Below are positions 8,806 to 17,920 of a stretch of 64,000 bases of DNA, in pieces (position 1 is the first letter of the stretch; each line of letters opens with the position of its first letter). The translations under genes were made by a program, and so were the position numbers. The notes under the pieces are model-generated. The model was not told where the DNA came from and searched no databases. It saw only the letters and a list, made by a program, of their open reading frames with translations. Origin of the DNA: SHLQ01 sp964451305 (lineage in GTDB: Bacteria; Actinomycetota; Acidimicrobiia; Acidimicrobiales; SHLQ01); the NCBI GenBank assembly GCA_964451305.1, contig CAYVHV010000010.1, positions 25,700 to 89,699 of the forward strand, read 5' to 3'.

Positions 8806-9860
8806 AAGAAGATCCTCCCGACGACGACTGCGCAGACGACAGCGACCACCAAGACCACCGGCGCAAAGATCATCGTGAAGCGGCGTCCGAAGACTCCGGC
8901 GTGCAGCGCAATGAGCTTCAGGTCGATCACCGGTCCAACGACGAGGAACACGAGCCGAGAAGTCAACGAGAACTGAGGCAATCCCGCAGCGACAAACGCA
9001 TCGGCTTCAGAACAAATCGAGAGCAGCACGGCAAGGGCAGCAAAGATAAGAATCGACTGCCATTCGTTCTCGGCCACCGTGTTGATAATCGAGCGAGGAA
9101 TCACGAGCTGCAGCGTCGCCGCGGCAATTGCACCGACGACGAGGTACCCACCGGCGTGGAGAAGATCCTTCGATGCCACATCGGCAAAGGTCGAGAATCG
9201 TTGGCCTGCGCTGGCGTGGTCATGGCCATTGCCGCCACTGGTGAGTGACGACATCAGCGATTCGTCATTTCTGCGCGCCCACCATGTCCCGACAAGAATT
9301 GCGGTGGCGAGCGATGCGATGAAGCGTGCGCCAACGAGGGAGTAGTTTCCGGGAAAGGCAACGGCGGTGGAGACGAGCACCACGGGGTTGATCGCCGGTG
9401 CAGCGAGAAGGAAGGTCAACGCAGCTGCCGGTGGAGTCCCAGCGCCGACGAGCCTGCCAGCGATAGGAACCGAGCCGCACTCACACCCGGGAAGTGCAAG
9501 GCCCGCAAGACCGGCTGCTGGTACGGCGAGCGCTTTGCGTTTCGGAACGATTCGTTCGACCAGTTCGGGCGAGACGAAGGCGGCGATCAGGCCGCTAATA
9601 ACCACGCCGAGGACGAGGAAGGGGAGCGCCTGAATCGTGACGGATACAAAGAGCGTCGACCATAGCCGAACCTCTTCGTTAGTGAATGCATCGACCCGGT
9701 TTCGCGCAATGAGGGCAACCGCGATCGGGATGAGCAGAACCGCAGGGCCGTAACCGCGCCGTCCCGACGTCGGGATTTCGGGCGCGTCGCCATGATCGTG
9801 GTGGTCGCAGCCATCCCCGTGAACGTGGTCGCTGCTGTCGTGCGTGGTCGTGAGCTCCAC
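8802..9860 (-). CDS. UPF0718/DUF318 permease (YcgR/YraQ-like) with His-rich N terminus
   Basis: 352-residue polytopic membrane protein. The N terminus is metal-ligand rich (about residues 6-27: many His and Asp with one Cys, DHVHGDGCDHHDHGD). The conserved family motif GLALPGCECGSVPIAGRLVG is visible near 120, and a second repeat half carries SICSEADAFVAAGLPQF. The His stretch suggests it binds or moves a metal ion. GTG start at 9860 with TATAGT 7 nt upstream, so probably leaderless. First gene of a two-gene unit with the ycgQ-like partner. Confidence 0.78.
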   Translation of the reverse strand: MELTTTHDSSDHVHGDGCDHHDHGDAPEIPTSGRRGYGPAVLLIPIAVALIARNRVDAFTNEEVRLWSTLFVSVTIQALPFLVLGVVISGLIAAFVSPELVERIVPKRKALAVPAAGLAGLALPGCECGSVPIAGRLVGAGTPPAAALTFLLAAPAINPVVLVSTAVAFPGNYSLVGARFIASLATAILVGTWWARRNDESLMSSLTSGGNGHDHASAGQRFSTFADVASKDLLHAGGYLVVGAIAAATLQLVIPRSIINTVAENEWQSILIFAALAVLLSICSEADAFVAAGLPQFSLTSRLVFLVVGPVIDLKLIALHAGVFGRRFTMIFAPVVLVVAVVCAVVVGRIFL

Positions 9861-9890
9861 GTCAAAAACTATACAAACTATGAGTTTGAC
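9861..9890 (-). promoter_or_regulatory. Promoter and inverted-repeat operator of the ycgR/ycgQ-like unit
   Basis: Directly upstream of the GTG is an inverted repeat, GTCAAA on one side and TTTGAC on the other (18 nt apart), containing a -10-like TATAGT (9868-9873, minus strand) and a tandem ATAGTTT repeat. A repressor bound here would cover the promoter. The regulator is unknown; a metal sensor is plausible given the His-rich permease. Confidence 0.4.
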
Positions 9891-9924
9891 GGTCGGGAGT
9901 CGAAAGTCTCATGCGGTCTGAAGC

Positions 9925-11268
9925 TTAGTCGTCTCGGCCGAGAAGTCTCTTCGGCACGGTCAGCCCTCGCACGACGGCATCGCCTATCTGGTAGCGCTTG
10001 GACGACATGATCTTGTCGATCTCAGCGGCGTGCGCAGCATTGGTCGCCCCGAGCTCCCGATTCAAGGCCGCGATTTCGGCCTCGAGGGTCGCGATTCTGC
10101 GGTTTCTTGCACCCGCCTGTTTCTTTGGCTTCCCAGCGGCACGACGCTTCTTCTGCGCTGGCCTTAGTGCCTCGAGACGGCCCGCCCACAGATCTGCTGC
10201 GTCCCGATCGGGAGTCGTGCCGAGGCCAGTTCGATAGGAATCGACGAGTAGTTCGGTGCCACGGGCATCGCCCATCCACGCAGCGAGCTGCGCCCACGCA
10301 AACGACTTCTCGGCGTCGCGGAGTTCCTCTGGCCCGTCGCGGCGAATCTCGGCGGAGATGCGTACCGCTCTCAAGATCCCGTCGCTCGCCTGTCCTTCCA
10401 AAACCGACAGCTGTTCAGCAGTAAACTCGGAGGTCTCGACCTCACCACTGGCAGCAGCGAGCTGTTCGCGTCGGCCAGCGAGACGCTTGCGAACGTGCAG
10501 CGATGATGTTTCGGGGTCGATCACCGGCGATTCGGCGAGCTCCCAATCATCGTCGTATCCGTGTTGCGCTGAGAATTCTCGATACAACGGTCCGAAGAAC
10601 TCAACATCGGACGGCAAGAACCAATGCTTCCACGCTCCGAAGTCTTTCGACCGAGAAATGTGCGAGAGCCAGTCGGCGTCTTTGGACTCATCCTCTTCCC
10701 CGATGTCGAAACCGAGGTAGTTCGATAGCGCATCGAATTTCTTGTCGACGAAGTCCTCGTAGGCCATTGGAAAGTAGTTGGCTTCACGAATGCGCTGTCC
10801 AAGCTCGACCATCTCGGCTTGCGCCGAATCCCACGTCGTTGCGACCAAACCGAGTTCGTCGCCCAATTCATATAGGGCCCGAACCGACCAACTCGTCGGA
10901 TCGGCTTCTTTCTCTTCGATGGCGGAAATGTACTTCTCGTTATTCTCGTCGCTGACGCGGCGAATCGAGCGGGCCACGAGCGGGCGGAACAACAGGGTGC
11001 TGATCAACACGTCTCGTGGATCGCGCACCATCATGACCCGGTGAGCAAAGTCGTCGAGATCGACCCCGGCCTGCGGCTCTCGGTTGAAGATGACCTTCGT
11101 CAGGATCGGCGTGTCGGGGGCGAGGCGTCGCAGGGCTCGCATGGGCTTGGGGCTGCCTGGCTCGAAGACACACACCCAGTCAGGATCTGACGCGGGGAGC
11201 GAGGCCTTGACGGTGTTGTACATGCCGGTCGTGCCGGACTTGCCGCGACCGGAGATGAGGATGCTCAT
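9925..11268 (-). CDS. Sulfotransferase-family protein with Sel1-like and coiled-coil tail
   Basis: 447 residues. The N-terminal half looks like a PAPS-dependent sulfotransferase: 5'-phosphosulfate loop GRGKSGTTGMYN at 7-18 and 3'-phosphate motif RVMMVRDPRDVLIST near 77-91. The C-terminal half is different: a helical Sel1/TPR-like stretch (AEKSFAWAQLAAWMGDARGTELLVDSYRTGLG), a Lys/Arg/Ala-rich linker, then a predicted coiled coil (IATLEAEIAALNRELGATNAAH). Probably sulfates a surface carbohydrate; the acceptor is unknown. It lies 7 nt downstream of the FkbM gene, in one operon. Confidence 0.75.
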   Translation of the reverse strand: MSILISGRGKSGTTGMYNTVKASLPASDPDWVCVFEPGSPKPMRALRRLAPDTPILTKVIFNREPQAGVDLDDFAHRVMMVRDPRDVLISTLLFRPLVARSIRRVSDENNEKYISAIEEKEADPTSWSVRALYELGDELGLVATTWDSAQAEMVELGQRIREANYFPMAYEDFVDKKFDALSNYLGFDIGEEDESKDADWLSHISRSKDFGAWKHWFLPSDVEFFGPLYREFSAQHGYDDDWELAESPVIDPETSSLHVRKRLAGRREQLAAASGEVETSEFTAEQLSVLEGQASDGILRAVRISAEIRRDGPEELRDAEKSFAWAQLAAWMGDARGTELLVDSYRTGLGTTPDRDAADLWAGRLEALRPAQKKRRAAGKPKKQAGARNRRIATLEAEIAALNRELGATNAAHAAEIDKIMSSKRYQIGDAVVRGLTVPKRLLGRDD

Positions 11269-11275
11269 TGTTCGA

Positions 11276-12262
11276 TCAGTCCCGTTCCGTCACACAGAAT
11301 CGCTTCGAGATCCGTTGCGCGTCCACGGCGAGCAGGTCCATGCCGGTGAACTTCCAGATGTAGCCGTGGGAGGACAGCATTTCGAAGATTTCAAGGCGTT
11401 CCTCCAGAGGAAGGCAGTAGAACTCGAGGTTGATGGCGAGCGGTCGCCACTTGCCAATGTCGAACATCTTGAGAATCTGAAAGTCGAACCCCTCGGTATC
11501 GATTTGGAGAAAGTCGATCTTTTCGACGTCGTGCTTGGTCAGGAGCGTGTCGAAGGTCGAGCTCTGTACTTCAACGGGCACGAGATCTGCTTCCTGATTA
11601 CGAAGGACGTTTCGCTCGGGTTTCATACTGGCGAGCGTCGAACGACCGCCAGCCTCCATGAACATCTCGGTCGTGCCGTCGGTGTCGGAAATAGCGCAGT
11701 TCTCAACGATGATCTTCGGGCGATCGGAATGGAACTCGCGCAATGATTCATACGGGGTTTGCAGCGGTTCGATGAGGATGCCCGACCAGTCGTAGTTGAC
11801 GATCGCGTCGACGATCGGGTCGCCTCGGCGCCCATCGTTTGCCCCGACCTGCACCACAAATGTTGGTTCAGACGACAGTTGGGAACGCGTGAGGTAATTC
11901 ACGGTGAGCCCGACCGATGAGAAGGCCGTGCGTTGGAGTTGGTATTGGGCCCATTCCCAATCGGGCTTCGCAGCGAGCGCGGCCTTAGCGATTTCGCGCA
12001 TATCGACGATCTCGTCGCTCGGTTCGCGAACCCACGGTTTGAGGTCGTAGGCCCGCGCGATGACCTTCTCGGCAGCGTCGAATTTGCCCTGCGCCGCCAT
12101 GCTGACGCCGAGGAGGTAGCAGCTCTGAGCGGCTCGGGGAGTGCGGTCCATCCCAGCGGTAAGCAGCGCTTCAGCACGTCGGAACTCGCCGGCAGCCATG
12201 TACTCCTCTGCGGCGAAATACCTCTGGTCGTTCGGAGTTGGCTCGGTCGTTTTGCTTGACAT
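11276..12262 (-). CDS. FkbM-family methyltransferase with N-terminal TPR region
   Basis: 328 residues. Residues 1 to about 95 form TPR-like helices (AAEEYMAAGEFRRAEALLTAGMD). The rest is an FkbM SAM-dependent methyltransferase: SAM-binding VVQVGANDGRRGD at 136-148, ILIEPLQTPYESL, and IDFLQIDTEGFDFQILKM near 250. FkbM proteins typically O-methylate sugars or other small acceptors. With the following sulfotransferase it probably decorates an exported glycan, but no glycosyltransferase is nearby. Confidence 0.8.
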   Translation of the reverse strand: MSSKTTEPTPNDQRYFAAEEYMAAGEFRRAEALLTAGMDRTPRAAQSCYLLGVSMAAQGKFDAAEKVIARAYDLKPWVREPSDEIVDMREIAKAALAAKPDWEWAQYQLQRTAFSSVGLTVNYLTRSQLSSEPTFVVQVGANDGRRGDPIVDAIVNYDWSGILIEPLQTPYESLREFHSDRPKIIVENCAISDTDGTTEMFMEAGGRSTLASMKPERNVLRNQEADLVPVEVQSSTFDTLLTKHDVEKIDFLQIDTEGFDFQILKMFDIGKWRPLAINLEFYCLPLEERLEIFEMLSSHGYIWKFTGMDLLAVDAQRISKRFCVTERD

Positions 12263-12444
12263 CTCTTACCAATCGAATAGGGATCGTGGTGTCTGCTGGT
12301 AACAGCGGAAAGTGATCGCCGTAATGATTGAGAGCCTATTGCGTGAGACGTTCCCAAACGGGTCATCATTCGAGTTTCCAGAGGCTCGTTCTAGGGGGAC
12401 GCCCCGGGTGCGAGACATGATCGGAACACTAGATTGGTGCGTCG

Positions 12445-13044
12445 ATGAAAAAGGATCGCCTGGGCGGCATTCTCAAGCTCGCCGCGAAGCTCAGCGCGTT
12501 TGCCGTTGCGGCTGTGTTGTTCCCGATGCTCGCGATGGTGGTGCTCGCGTCTGGGAAGGACATCGTGTCCGCCAACGACGTCCTCGAACTCCCCGGTGGG
12601 CCTGTCGATGCGGTCATTGTTCCGGGTGCGCGAGTCCTTTCGAACGGCGCCCCGAGTGGCGCGCTTCTCGACAGGATTCTTCTCGCTCAAGCCATCGTGG
12701 ATTCGGGCCAGTCCGAACTGGTCTTTGCCTCTGGTGCAGCGAATGAGCCTCGGGTGATTGCCAACAACCTTGCAGGGCGCGAGGTCATCGAAGATCCCGA
12801 AGGATTCGCAACGTCGAACACGTGTCAAAACGCTGCCGATGCAGGATTCGAACGGGTGGCGATCACGACCCAACCACGCCATCGAAACCGCACTGCTGTG
12901 TTGTGTGAGGCGTATGGCCTCGACGTCGTCGTCGTCACGACGCCACCGGCGCGCGAACTGCTCAGCAGACGGCCCCGACGATTTCTTCGGGAACGAGCCG
13001 CCGAAGCCTGGGCGATCCTCCTCGTCATCGGCCAACAGTTCTAA
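12445..13044 (+). CDS. SanA/YdcF-like DUF218 membrane protein
   Basis: 199 residues. One N-terminal transmembrane helix (about 12-36) followed by a DUF218 domain: AVIVPGARVLSNGAPSGALLDRILLA near 57-82, a Gly/Ala loop VFASGAANEPRVIANNLA, EVIEDPEGFATSNTCQNA near 113-130, and TTQPRHRNRTAVLCEAYGLDVVVV. The family includes SanA and ElyC, linked to envelope integrity and lipid-carrier homeostasis. A TAGATT lies 9 nt before the ATG. The gene is followed immediately by palindrome copy 2. Confidence 0.75.
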   Translation: MKKDRLGGILKLAAKLSAFAVAAVLFPMLAMVVLASGKDIVSANDVLELPGGPVDAVIVPGARVLSNGAPSGALLDRILLAQAIVDSGQSELVFASGAANEPRVIANNLAGREVIEDPEGFATSNTCQNAADAGFERVAITTQPRHRNRTAVLCEAYGLDVVVVTTPPARELLSRRPRRFLRERAAEAWAILLVIGQQF

Positions 13045-13050
13045 CGATCC

Positions 13051-13101
13051 CGAAATTTGAAGAGTGTTGATCCTCTCGGGACCAGCACACTTCAAATTTC
13101 G
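13051..13101. repeat. 51-bp palindromic repeat, copy 2
   Basis: Same length and same perfect 12-bp outer arms (13051-13062 and 13090-13101) as the copy at 6894. The inner stem is GTGTTGATCC / GGACCAGCAC with one mismatch and a G-T pair around a TCTCG loop. The inner arms differ from copy 1 in a partly compensatory way, which suggests folding is conserved. It lies between the DUF218 gene and rarA. Confidence 0.75.
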
Positions 13102-13127
13102 ATACGGCGCAGGGCTAGGGTGCGGGC

Positions 13128-14459
13128 GTGACCGATTTGTTCGCCGCTGCTGCAGAAGAACATCAATCCAAGCGTGCACCGTTGGCCGACAGGCTGAGGC
13201 CTATCCGCCTCGACGACATCGTGGGACAAGACCACCTGCTCGGCAATGGCCGTCCGCTCCGTGGGCTCATCGAAGCCGATACCTTGGGGTCGGTCATCTT
13301 TTGGGGCCCGCCGGGTACGGGCAAGACAACGCTCGCAAAGGTCATCGCCCGCACGACGAGCCGCAGTTTCGAATCCCTCTCGGCGGTCAGCGCGTCGGTC
13401 AAAGACGTGCGCGAGGTGCTCGGTCGGGCCAAGGATCGGCTCGGGCAGCACGGCCAAGCCACGATCCTGTTTCTCGACGAGGTGCATCGGTTCAACAAGA
13501 GCCAGCAAGACGCGTTGCTTCCGGGCGTCGAGAGCGGGCTCATCAGCCTGATCGGAGCGACGACCGAAAACCCGAACTTCGAAGTGAATGCAGCGCTCCG
13601 CAGCAGGTCCACCCTGTTTCGGCTCAACATGCTCGACGAGGATGCACTGAAGAAGCTGACCGTTCGCGGCCTCGAGGCCGAGTCGGTCGAAGCGACCGAC
13701 GATGCAATTCAACTGCTCGTCGACCGAAGCGCCGGCGATGGCAGGCAAACTCTGACCGCACTCGGTGTGGCCGCCGCCTTGGCCAAACAAACCCACGAGG
13801 GCTCGGGAACGCCCACGATCGTCGAAGAACATGTCGAGGCCGCGTTGGGGACCAAAGCCATTCGCTACGGAGTCGACGACCACTACGACGTCATCAGCGC
13901 GTTCATCAAGAGCATTAGAGGTAGCGACGCCGACGCCGGCTTGTACTGGCTCTATCGCATGCTCGACGCTGGCGAATCCGCCCGGTTTATCGCGAGACGT
14001 TTGGTGATTCTTGCGTCGGAGGACATCGGGATGGCCGACCCGATGAGCCTCGTCATTGCGAATGCGGCAGCGACCGCAGTCGAGTTCGTTGGACTGCCCG
14101 AAGCCGAATTCAATCTGACCCAGGCGGTCGTGCACCTTGCGACGGCACCGAAATCCAACTCGCTGACGACCGCTCGGGCGTTGGCCAAAGCGGCAGCGAG
14201 AAGTGCCGGAACCGGCGAAGTCCCGATGCACCTGCGCGACGCGCACTACAAAGGTGCGACCGACCTTGGCCATGGGGTCGGGTATCGGCTGCCGCACAAG
14301 GATCCGTCCGGGTGGATCGACACGGAACATCGGCCGCCAGAAGTTGCCGAGGACACCTATTACACTCCCTCAGAACATGGTGCGGAACCTGCCCGTTGGG
14401 AACGGTGGAGCGCGCATCGGGTAGGGCAAAAGACGAAACGCGAGACAGGAAACGACTAG
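13128..14459 (+). CDS. rarA: Replication-associated recombination AAA+ ATPase RarA
   Basis: 443-residue MgsA/WRNIP1/RarA ATPase acting at stalled replication forks. Walker A GPPGTGKTT at 60-68, Walker B ILFLDEVHRFNKSQQD near 114, sensor 1 IGATTENPNF, and the C-terminal tetramerisation region. It begins with the family's clamp-binding-like N terminus (MTDLFAAAAEE). GTG start with TAGGGT (13116-13121) 6 nt upstream, a leaderless arrangement. It is first in the run rarA - small membrane protein - alaS - ruvX - mltG - aroE. Confidence 0.94.
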   Translation: MTDLFAAAAEEHQSKRAPLADRLRPIRLDDIVGQDHLLGNGRPLRGLIEADTLGSVIFWGPPGTGKTTLAKVIARTTSRSFESLSAVSASVKDVREVLGRAKDRLGQHGQATILFLDEVHRFNKSQQDALLPGVESGLISLIGATTENPNFEVNAALRSRSTLFRLNMLDEDALKKLTVRGLEAESVEATDDAIQLLVDRSAGDGRQTLTALGVAAALAKQTHEGSGTPTIVEEHVEAALGTKAIRYGVDDHYDVISAFIKSIRGSDADAGLYWLYRMLDAGESARFIARRLVILASEDIGMADPMSLVIANAAATAVEFVGLPEAEFNLTQAVVHLATAPKSNSLTTARALAKAAARSAGTGEVPMHLRDAHYKGATDLGHGVGYRLPHKDPSGWIDTEHRPPEVAEDTYYTPSEHGAEPARWERWSAHRVGQKTKRETGND

Positions 14460-14470
14460 GGTGCAAAATC

Positions 14471-14830
14471 ATGCCTAAGCGACTCTTTTGGATGACGACC
14501 GGCTACGCAGCGGGCGCTGCGTCGAGCTGGGCTGTACAACGCAAAGTTAAGCGCGAGGTGGAGAAGGTGCTCCCCGAAGCGGTACGCAACGAGGTCACGA
14601 GCCGTGTCAACGCCGTGGGCGACAAGGCCCTCGAACGGACGATCAACAACCCGGTGACCCAGACCGCCAATCGGGCGGTGCAACGAGTGCGCCCAGATAT
14701 CGATCTCACCGATAAGGCCCAAGCCCGCCTGCAAGCGCGACAGGCGCCACAACTCAGCTTGGTGGAAGAACCCGAAGAGATGGTTGGAATCGCCAAGTTG
14801 CGCGAGCGTGCACGCCGCCTGAAGGGCTAA
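14471..14830 (+). CDS. Small membrane-anchored protein (DUF6167-like)
   Basis: 119 residues beginning MPKRLFWMTTGYAAGAASSWAVQRKVKREVEKVLPE. A short hydrophobic N-terminal segment is followed by a basic/amphipathic helix. Its start matches the pattern of DUF6167-type proteins found just before alaS in actinobacteria; function unknown. The rarA stop codon overlaps a TAGGGT that lies 8 nt upstream of the ATG, so it may have its own promoter. Confidence 0.65.
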   Translation: MPKRLFWMTTGYAAGAASSWAVQRKVKREVEKVLPEAVRNEVTSRVNAVGDKALERTINNPVTQTANRAVQRVRPDIDLTDKAQARLQARQAPQLSLVEEPEEMVGIAKLRERARRLKG

Positions 14831-14906
14831 CGCCGGTTCGAGCAGTCATGCCGAATCAGGCGGCGATGGCCCGCCAATAGGGACCTTCGGCCGTAGACTT
14901 CCAGCC

Positions 14907-17474
14907 ATGGATGCCAAGCAAGTCCGACGTACCTTCACCGATTTCTTTACCGAGCGCGCACATGAGCCGGTCCCGTCGGCGAGCATCATCCCGCACGACG
15001 ACACACTGCTCTTTACGAACTCGGGAATGGTGCCCTTTAAGCCGTTCTTCCAAGGAACCGAAAAGGCCCCATACGACCGCGCCACCACCATCCAAAAGTG
15101 TGTGCGCGCCGGCGGCAAGCACAACGATCTCGACGAGGTTGGCCGCACGGCCCGCCACCTCACCTTCTTTGAGATGATGGGCAACTTCAGCTTCGGTGAC
15201 TACTTCAAAGAAGACGCCATCCCGTTTGCGTGGGATCTGCTGACAACGGGCTTTGGCCTCGATCCCGACAAACTGTGGGTCACGGTGCACCTGACCGACG
15301 ACGAAGCCGAAGAGATTTGGGCGACCAAGGTCGGTGTTCCTCGCGATCGCATTCAGCGTCTCGACGAAGACAACTGGTGGCGAATGGCCGATACCGGGCC
15401 GAACGGGCCGAGCTCGGAGATCTTCTACGACCTTGGCCCTGAGTACGGTCCCGACGGCGGTCCGGAGAACCTCGACGCCGACGCTCGATTCGTCGAGATC
15501 TGGAACCTCGTGTTTATGCAGTTCGATCAGCAGCCCGACGGGTCGCAAGTTCCGCTGCCGAAGCCTTCGATCGATACCGGTGCGGGCCTCGAACGTATTC
15601 TCATGGTGCTCCAAGGTGTCGGCTCGGTTTGGGAGACAGACGAGTTCGTCCGGCTCCTCGCTGCGGCAAGCACACTGAGCGGCGTGGCCGATGGTGCCGA
15701 CGAGAAGTCCGATGTGTCCCTGCGCATCCTGGCTGATCACGCCCGGTCGACGACCTTCATGATCAACGACGGGGTCTTCCCGTCGAACGAGGATCGCGGC
15801 TACGTCCTGCGACGAATCATGCGTCGTGCGATCCGCCACGCATACCTGCTCGGCGTCACCGAGCCTGTTCTTGCGTCGCTCGTTTCTACCGTGGTCGAGA
15901 TCATGGGTGATGACTACCCAGAGATTCGCGAGAACGAAGCGAAGATTATGACGATGGTCGAACGCGAAGAGATCAGCTTTCGTCAAACGATCGAGACCGG
16001 TCTAAACATCCTCGACACCGAGATGGAAGGACTCGACGATGGCCAGCCACTGCCCGGCGACGTTGCGTTCAAGCTTCACGACACGTTTGGCTTTCCGCTC
16101 GAACTGACCCAAGAGATCGTCGAAGAGCGCGGCGGCAGCGTCGACAACGACGGATTTGCTGCCTCTATGGAAGAACAACGCGAGCGTGCTCGCGCCGATC
16201 AAAAGTCGAAGAGCGTCACCGCGGACGTCTCAGCCTTTGTCGAGCTGCGTGATACCGCTGGTGAAACCGACTTCGTCGGCCGAGATCATCTCGTCGACGT
16301 GGCAGCGAAAGTCCTCTGGGTCGGCGATGAGGGCGTGATCCTCGACACGACGCCGTTCTACGCCGAGTCCGGTGGCCAGATTGGCGATACCGGTTCGATC
16401 ACCGGAACCGGTGGTTCGATCACGGTCAGCGACACGACCTATGCCGTGCCCGGCCTAAGTCTGCACCATGCAGAGGGCGCCCCAGCTGTGTTCTCGGTCG
16501 GCGATGAAGTCCTCGCCACGATCGATGTACACCGGCGAGCTGCGATCCGACGAAACCACACGGGGACACACCTGCTGCACAGCGCGCTTCGAGCGGTACT
16601 CGGCGATCACGTTCAGCAACAAGGTTCGATGGTCGGACCCGAGCGGCTCCGTTTCGACTTCAGTCATTTCGAGTCGGTAACCCCAGAGCAGATCCAAGAG
16701 ATCGAAGATCGAGTAAACGCCGATGTGCTCGACAACCCGAGCACCATCCACGTCGAGATGTCGATGGACAGTGCCAAAGAAAAGGGTGCGATCGCGTTCT
16801 TCGGGGACAAATACGGCGATGTTGTTCGCGTGCTCGAAGCCGGTCCGAACTCGATCGAGTTGTGCGGCGGAACCCACGTCGACGCGCTCGGCGACATTGG
16901 ACTCCTCAAAATCGTTTCGGAAAGTTCAATCGGCTCGAACATTCGCCGAGTCGAGGCGGTCACCGGAGACGCGACCGTCGGCCTCCTCCGCAAAGAACAG
17001 CAGACCAACGCAACCGTCGCTGAGACCCTCGGAGTGCCCGTCGACGATGTCGTTGCCGGCGTCGAGCGTCGAATGGCCGAGCTCGCGGAGTTGAAGAAAG
17101 AGCTCGCAGCGGCAAAGCAGCAGAATGCTGTCGGTCAGGCGGGTGCGCTCGCCGAGTCTGCCGAAAACGGTGTGCTCGTTACCCGCATCGACGGACTCGA
17201 CCGCGACTCGCTTCGCGATCTCGCCGTTGCGATCCGCGACAAAGGCGTACACAGCGTCGCGCTCGCATCTGCACTCGACGGCGGTGGTGTCGCGCTCGTC
17301 AGCGCCGTCACGAGCGACTCTGCGCTTCACGCAGGTGAGTGGCTCGCTCCCGCCGCAAAGCTCGTCGGTGGTGGAGGAAAGAAGGCCCCTGATCTCTCCG
17401 TCGCTGGTGGCCGTGATCCCGGACAGATCGACGCTGCCCTCGAGTTGCTCAGCTCGGAGGCTGCCAACTCGTGA
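14907..17474 (+). CDS. alaS: Alanyl-tRNA synthetase
   Basis: Class II synthetase for tRNA-Ala. 855 residues with all domains: aminoacylation core (FTDFFTERAHEPVPSASIIPHDDTLLFTNSGMVPFKPFF at the start, motif 2 around KCVRAGGKHNDLD), editing domain with the zinc/His-Cys set RRNHTGTHLLHSALR and ELCGGTHVDALGDIG, and a C-terminal C-Ala domain ending GGGGKKAPDLSVAGGRDPG. TAGACT at 14894-14899 is 7 nt before the ATG. ruvX overlaps its 3' end by 4 nt. Confidence 0.97.
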   Translation: MDAKQVRRTFTDFFTERAHEPVPSASIIPHDDTLLFTNSGMVPFKPFFQGTEKAPYDRATTIQKCVRAGGKHNDLDEVGRTARHLTFFEMMGNFSFGDYFKEDAIPFAWDLLTTGFGLDPDKLWVTVHLTDDEAEEIWATKVGVPRDRIQRLDEDNWWRMADTGPNGPSSEIFYDLGPEYGPDGGPENLDADARFVEIWNLVFMQFDQQPDGSQVPLPKPSIDTGAGLERILMVLQGVGSVWETDEFVRLLAAASTLSGVADGADEKSDVSLRILADHARSTTFMINDGVFPSNEDRGYVLRRIMRRAIRHAYLLGVTEPVLASLVSTVVEIMGDDYPEIRENEAKIMTMVEREEISFRQTIETGLNILDTEMEGLDDGQPLPGDVAFKLHDTFGFPLELTQEIVEERGGSVDNDGFAASMEEQRERARADQKSKSVTADVSAFVELRDTAGETDFVGRDHLVDVAAKVLWVGDEGVILDTTPFYAESGGQIGDTGSITGTGGSITVSDTTYAVPGLSLHHAEGAPAVFSVGDEVLATIDVHRRAAIRRNHTGTHLLHSALRAVLGDHVQQQGSMVGPERLRFDFSHFESVTPEQIQEIEDRVNADVLDNPSTIHVEMSMDSAKEKGAIAFFGDKYGDVVRVLEAGPNSIELCGGTHVDALGDIGLLKIVSESSIGSNIRRVEAVTGDATVGLLRKEQQTNATVAETLGVPVDDVVAGVERRMAELAELKKELAAAKQQNAVGQAGALAESAENGVLVTRIDGLDRDSLRDLAVAIRDKGVHSVALASALDGGGVALVSAVTSDSALHAGEWLAPAAKLVGGGGKKAPDLSVAGGRDPGQIDAALELLSSEAANS

Positions 17475-17920
17475 GCTCGAGCGAGGCACTGCTCATCGAG
17501 GACGGGCGGGCGCTTGGCCTCGACCTCGGCACTGAACGGGTCGGTGTCGCGATCAGCAACGATGAACGCACGGTTGCCACGCCACTCGAGGTTGTCCCCG
17601 GTCGCGACTGGGCTGCGCTCGACCGCCGGTTGGTCGAGATTTCTAATGAGTGGGAAGTCGCCGTCGTGGTGGTTGGCGCGCCGCTATCACTCGACGGTTC
17701 AGAAGGTCCGGCGATGAAACGGACAAAAAAGGCAATTGCACGCCTACGTGCCACCCTACGACCACCAATCGTGACCTACGATGAGCGCTTGACGACCGTG
17801 ACTGCGCACTCGATGCTCGACGAACAAGGAGTTCCCGGGCGATCGAGGAAGGACATGGTGGACATGGTGGCGGCACAGATAATCCTTCAAAGCTGGATGG
17901 ATAGAGAAGCCAATGACTGA
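17471..17920 (+). CDS. ruvX: Holliday-junction resolvase-like RuvX/YqgF
   Basis: 149 residues, RNase H-like fold, implicated in 16S rRNA 5' processing. Conserved acidic positions: LGLDLGTERVGVAIS near 15-29, VVVGAPLSLDG, TYDERLTTVTA and a final Asp in RKDMVDMVAAQIIL. GTG start inside the alaS stop region (4-nt overlap), so translation is coupled. alaS-ruvX-mltG-aroE is a common actinobacterial order. Confidence 0.92.
   Translation: MSSSEALLIEDGRALGLDLGTERVGVAISNDERTVATPLEVVPGRDWAALDRRLVEISNEWEVAVVVVGAPLSLDGSEGPAMKRTKKAIARLRATLRPPIVTYDERLTTVTAHSMLDEQGVPGRSRKDMVDMVAAQIILQSWMDREAND

Noticed and set aside
13092..14330. 412-codon minus-strand frame over rarA
   Set aside because: rarA on the plus strand has complete AAA+ motifs and a promoter; the antisense frame resembles nothing.
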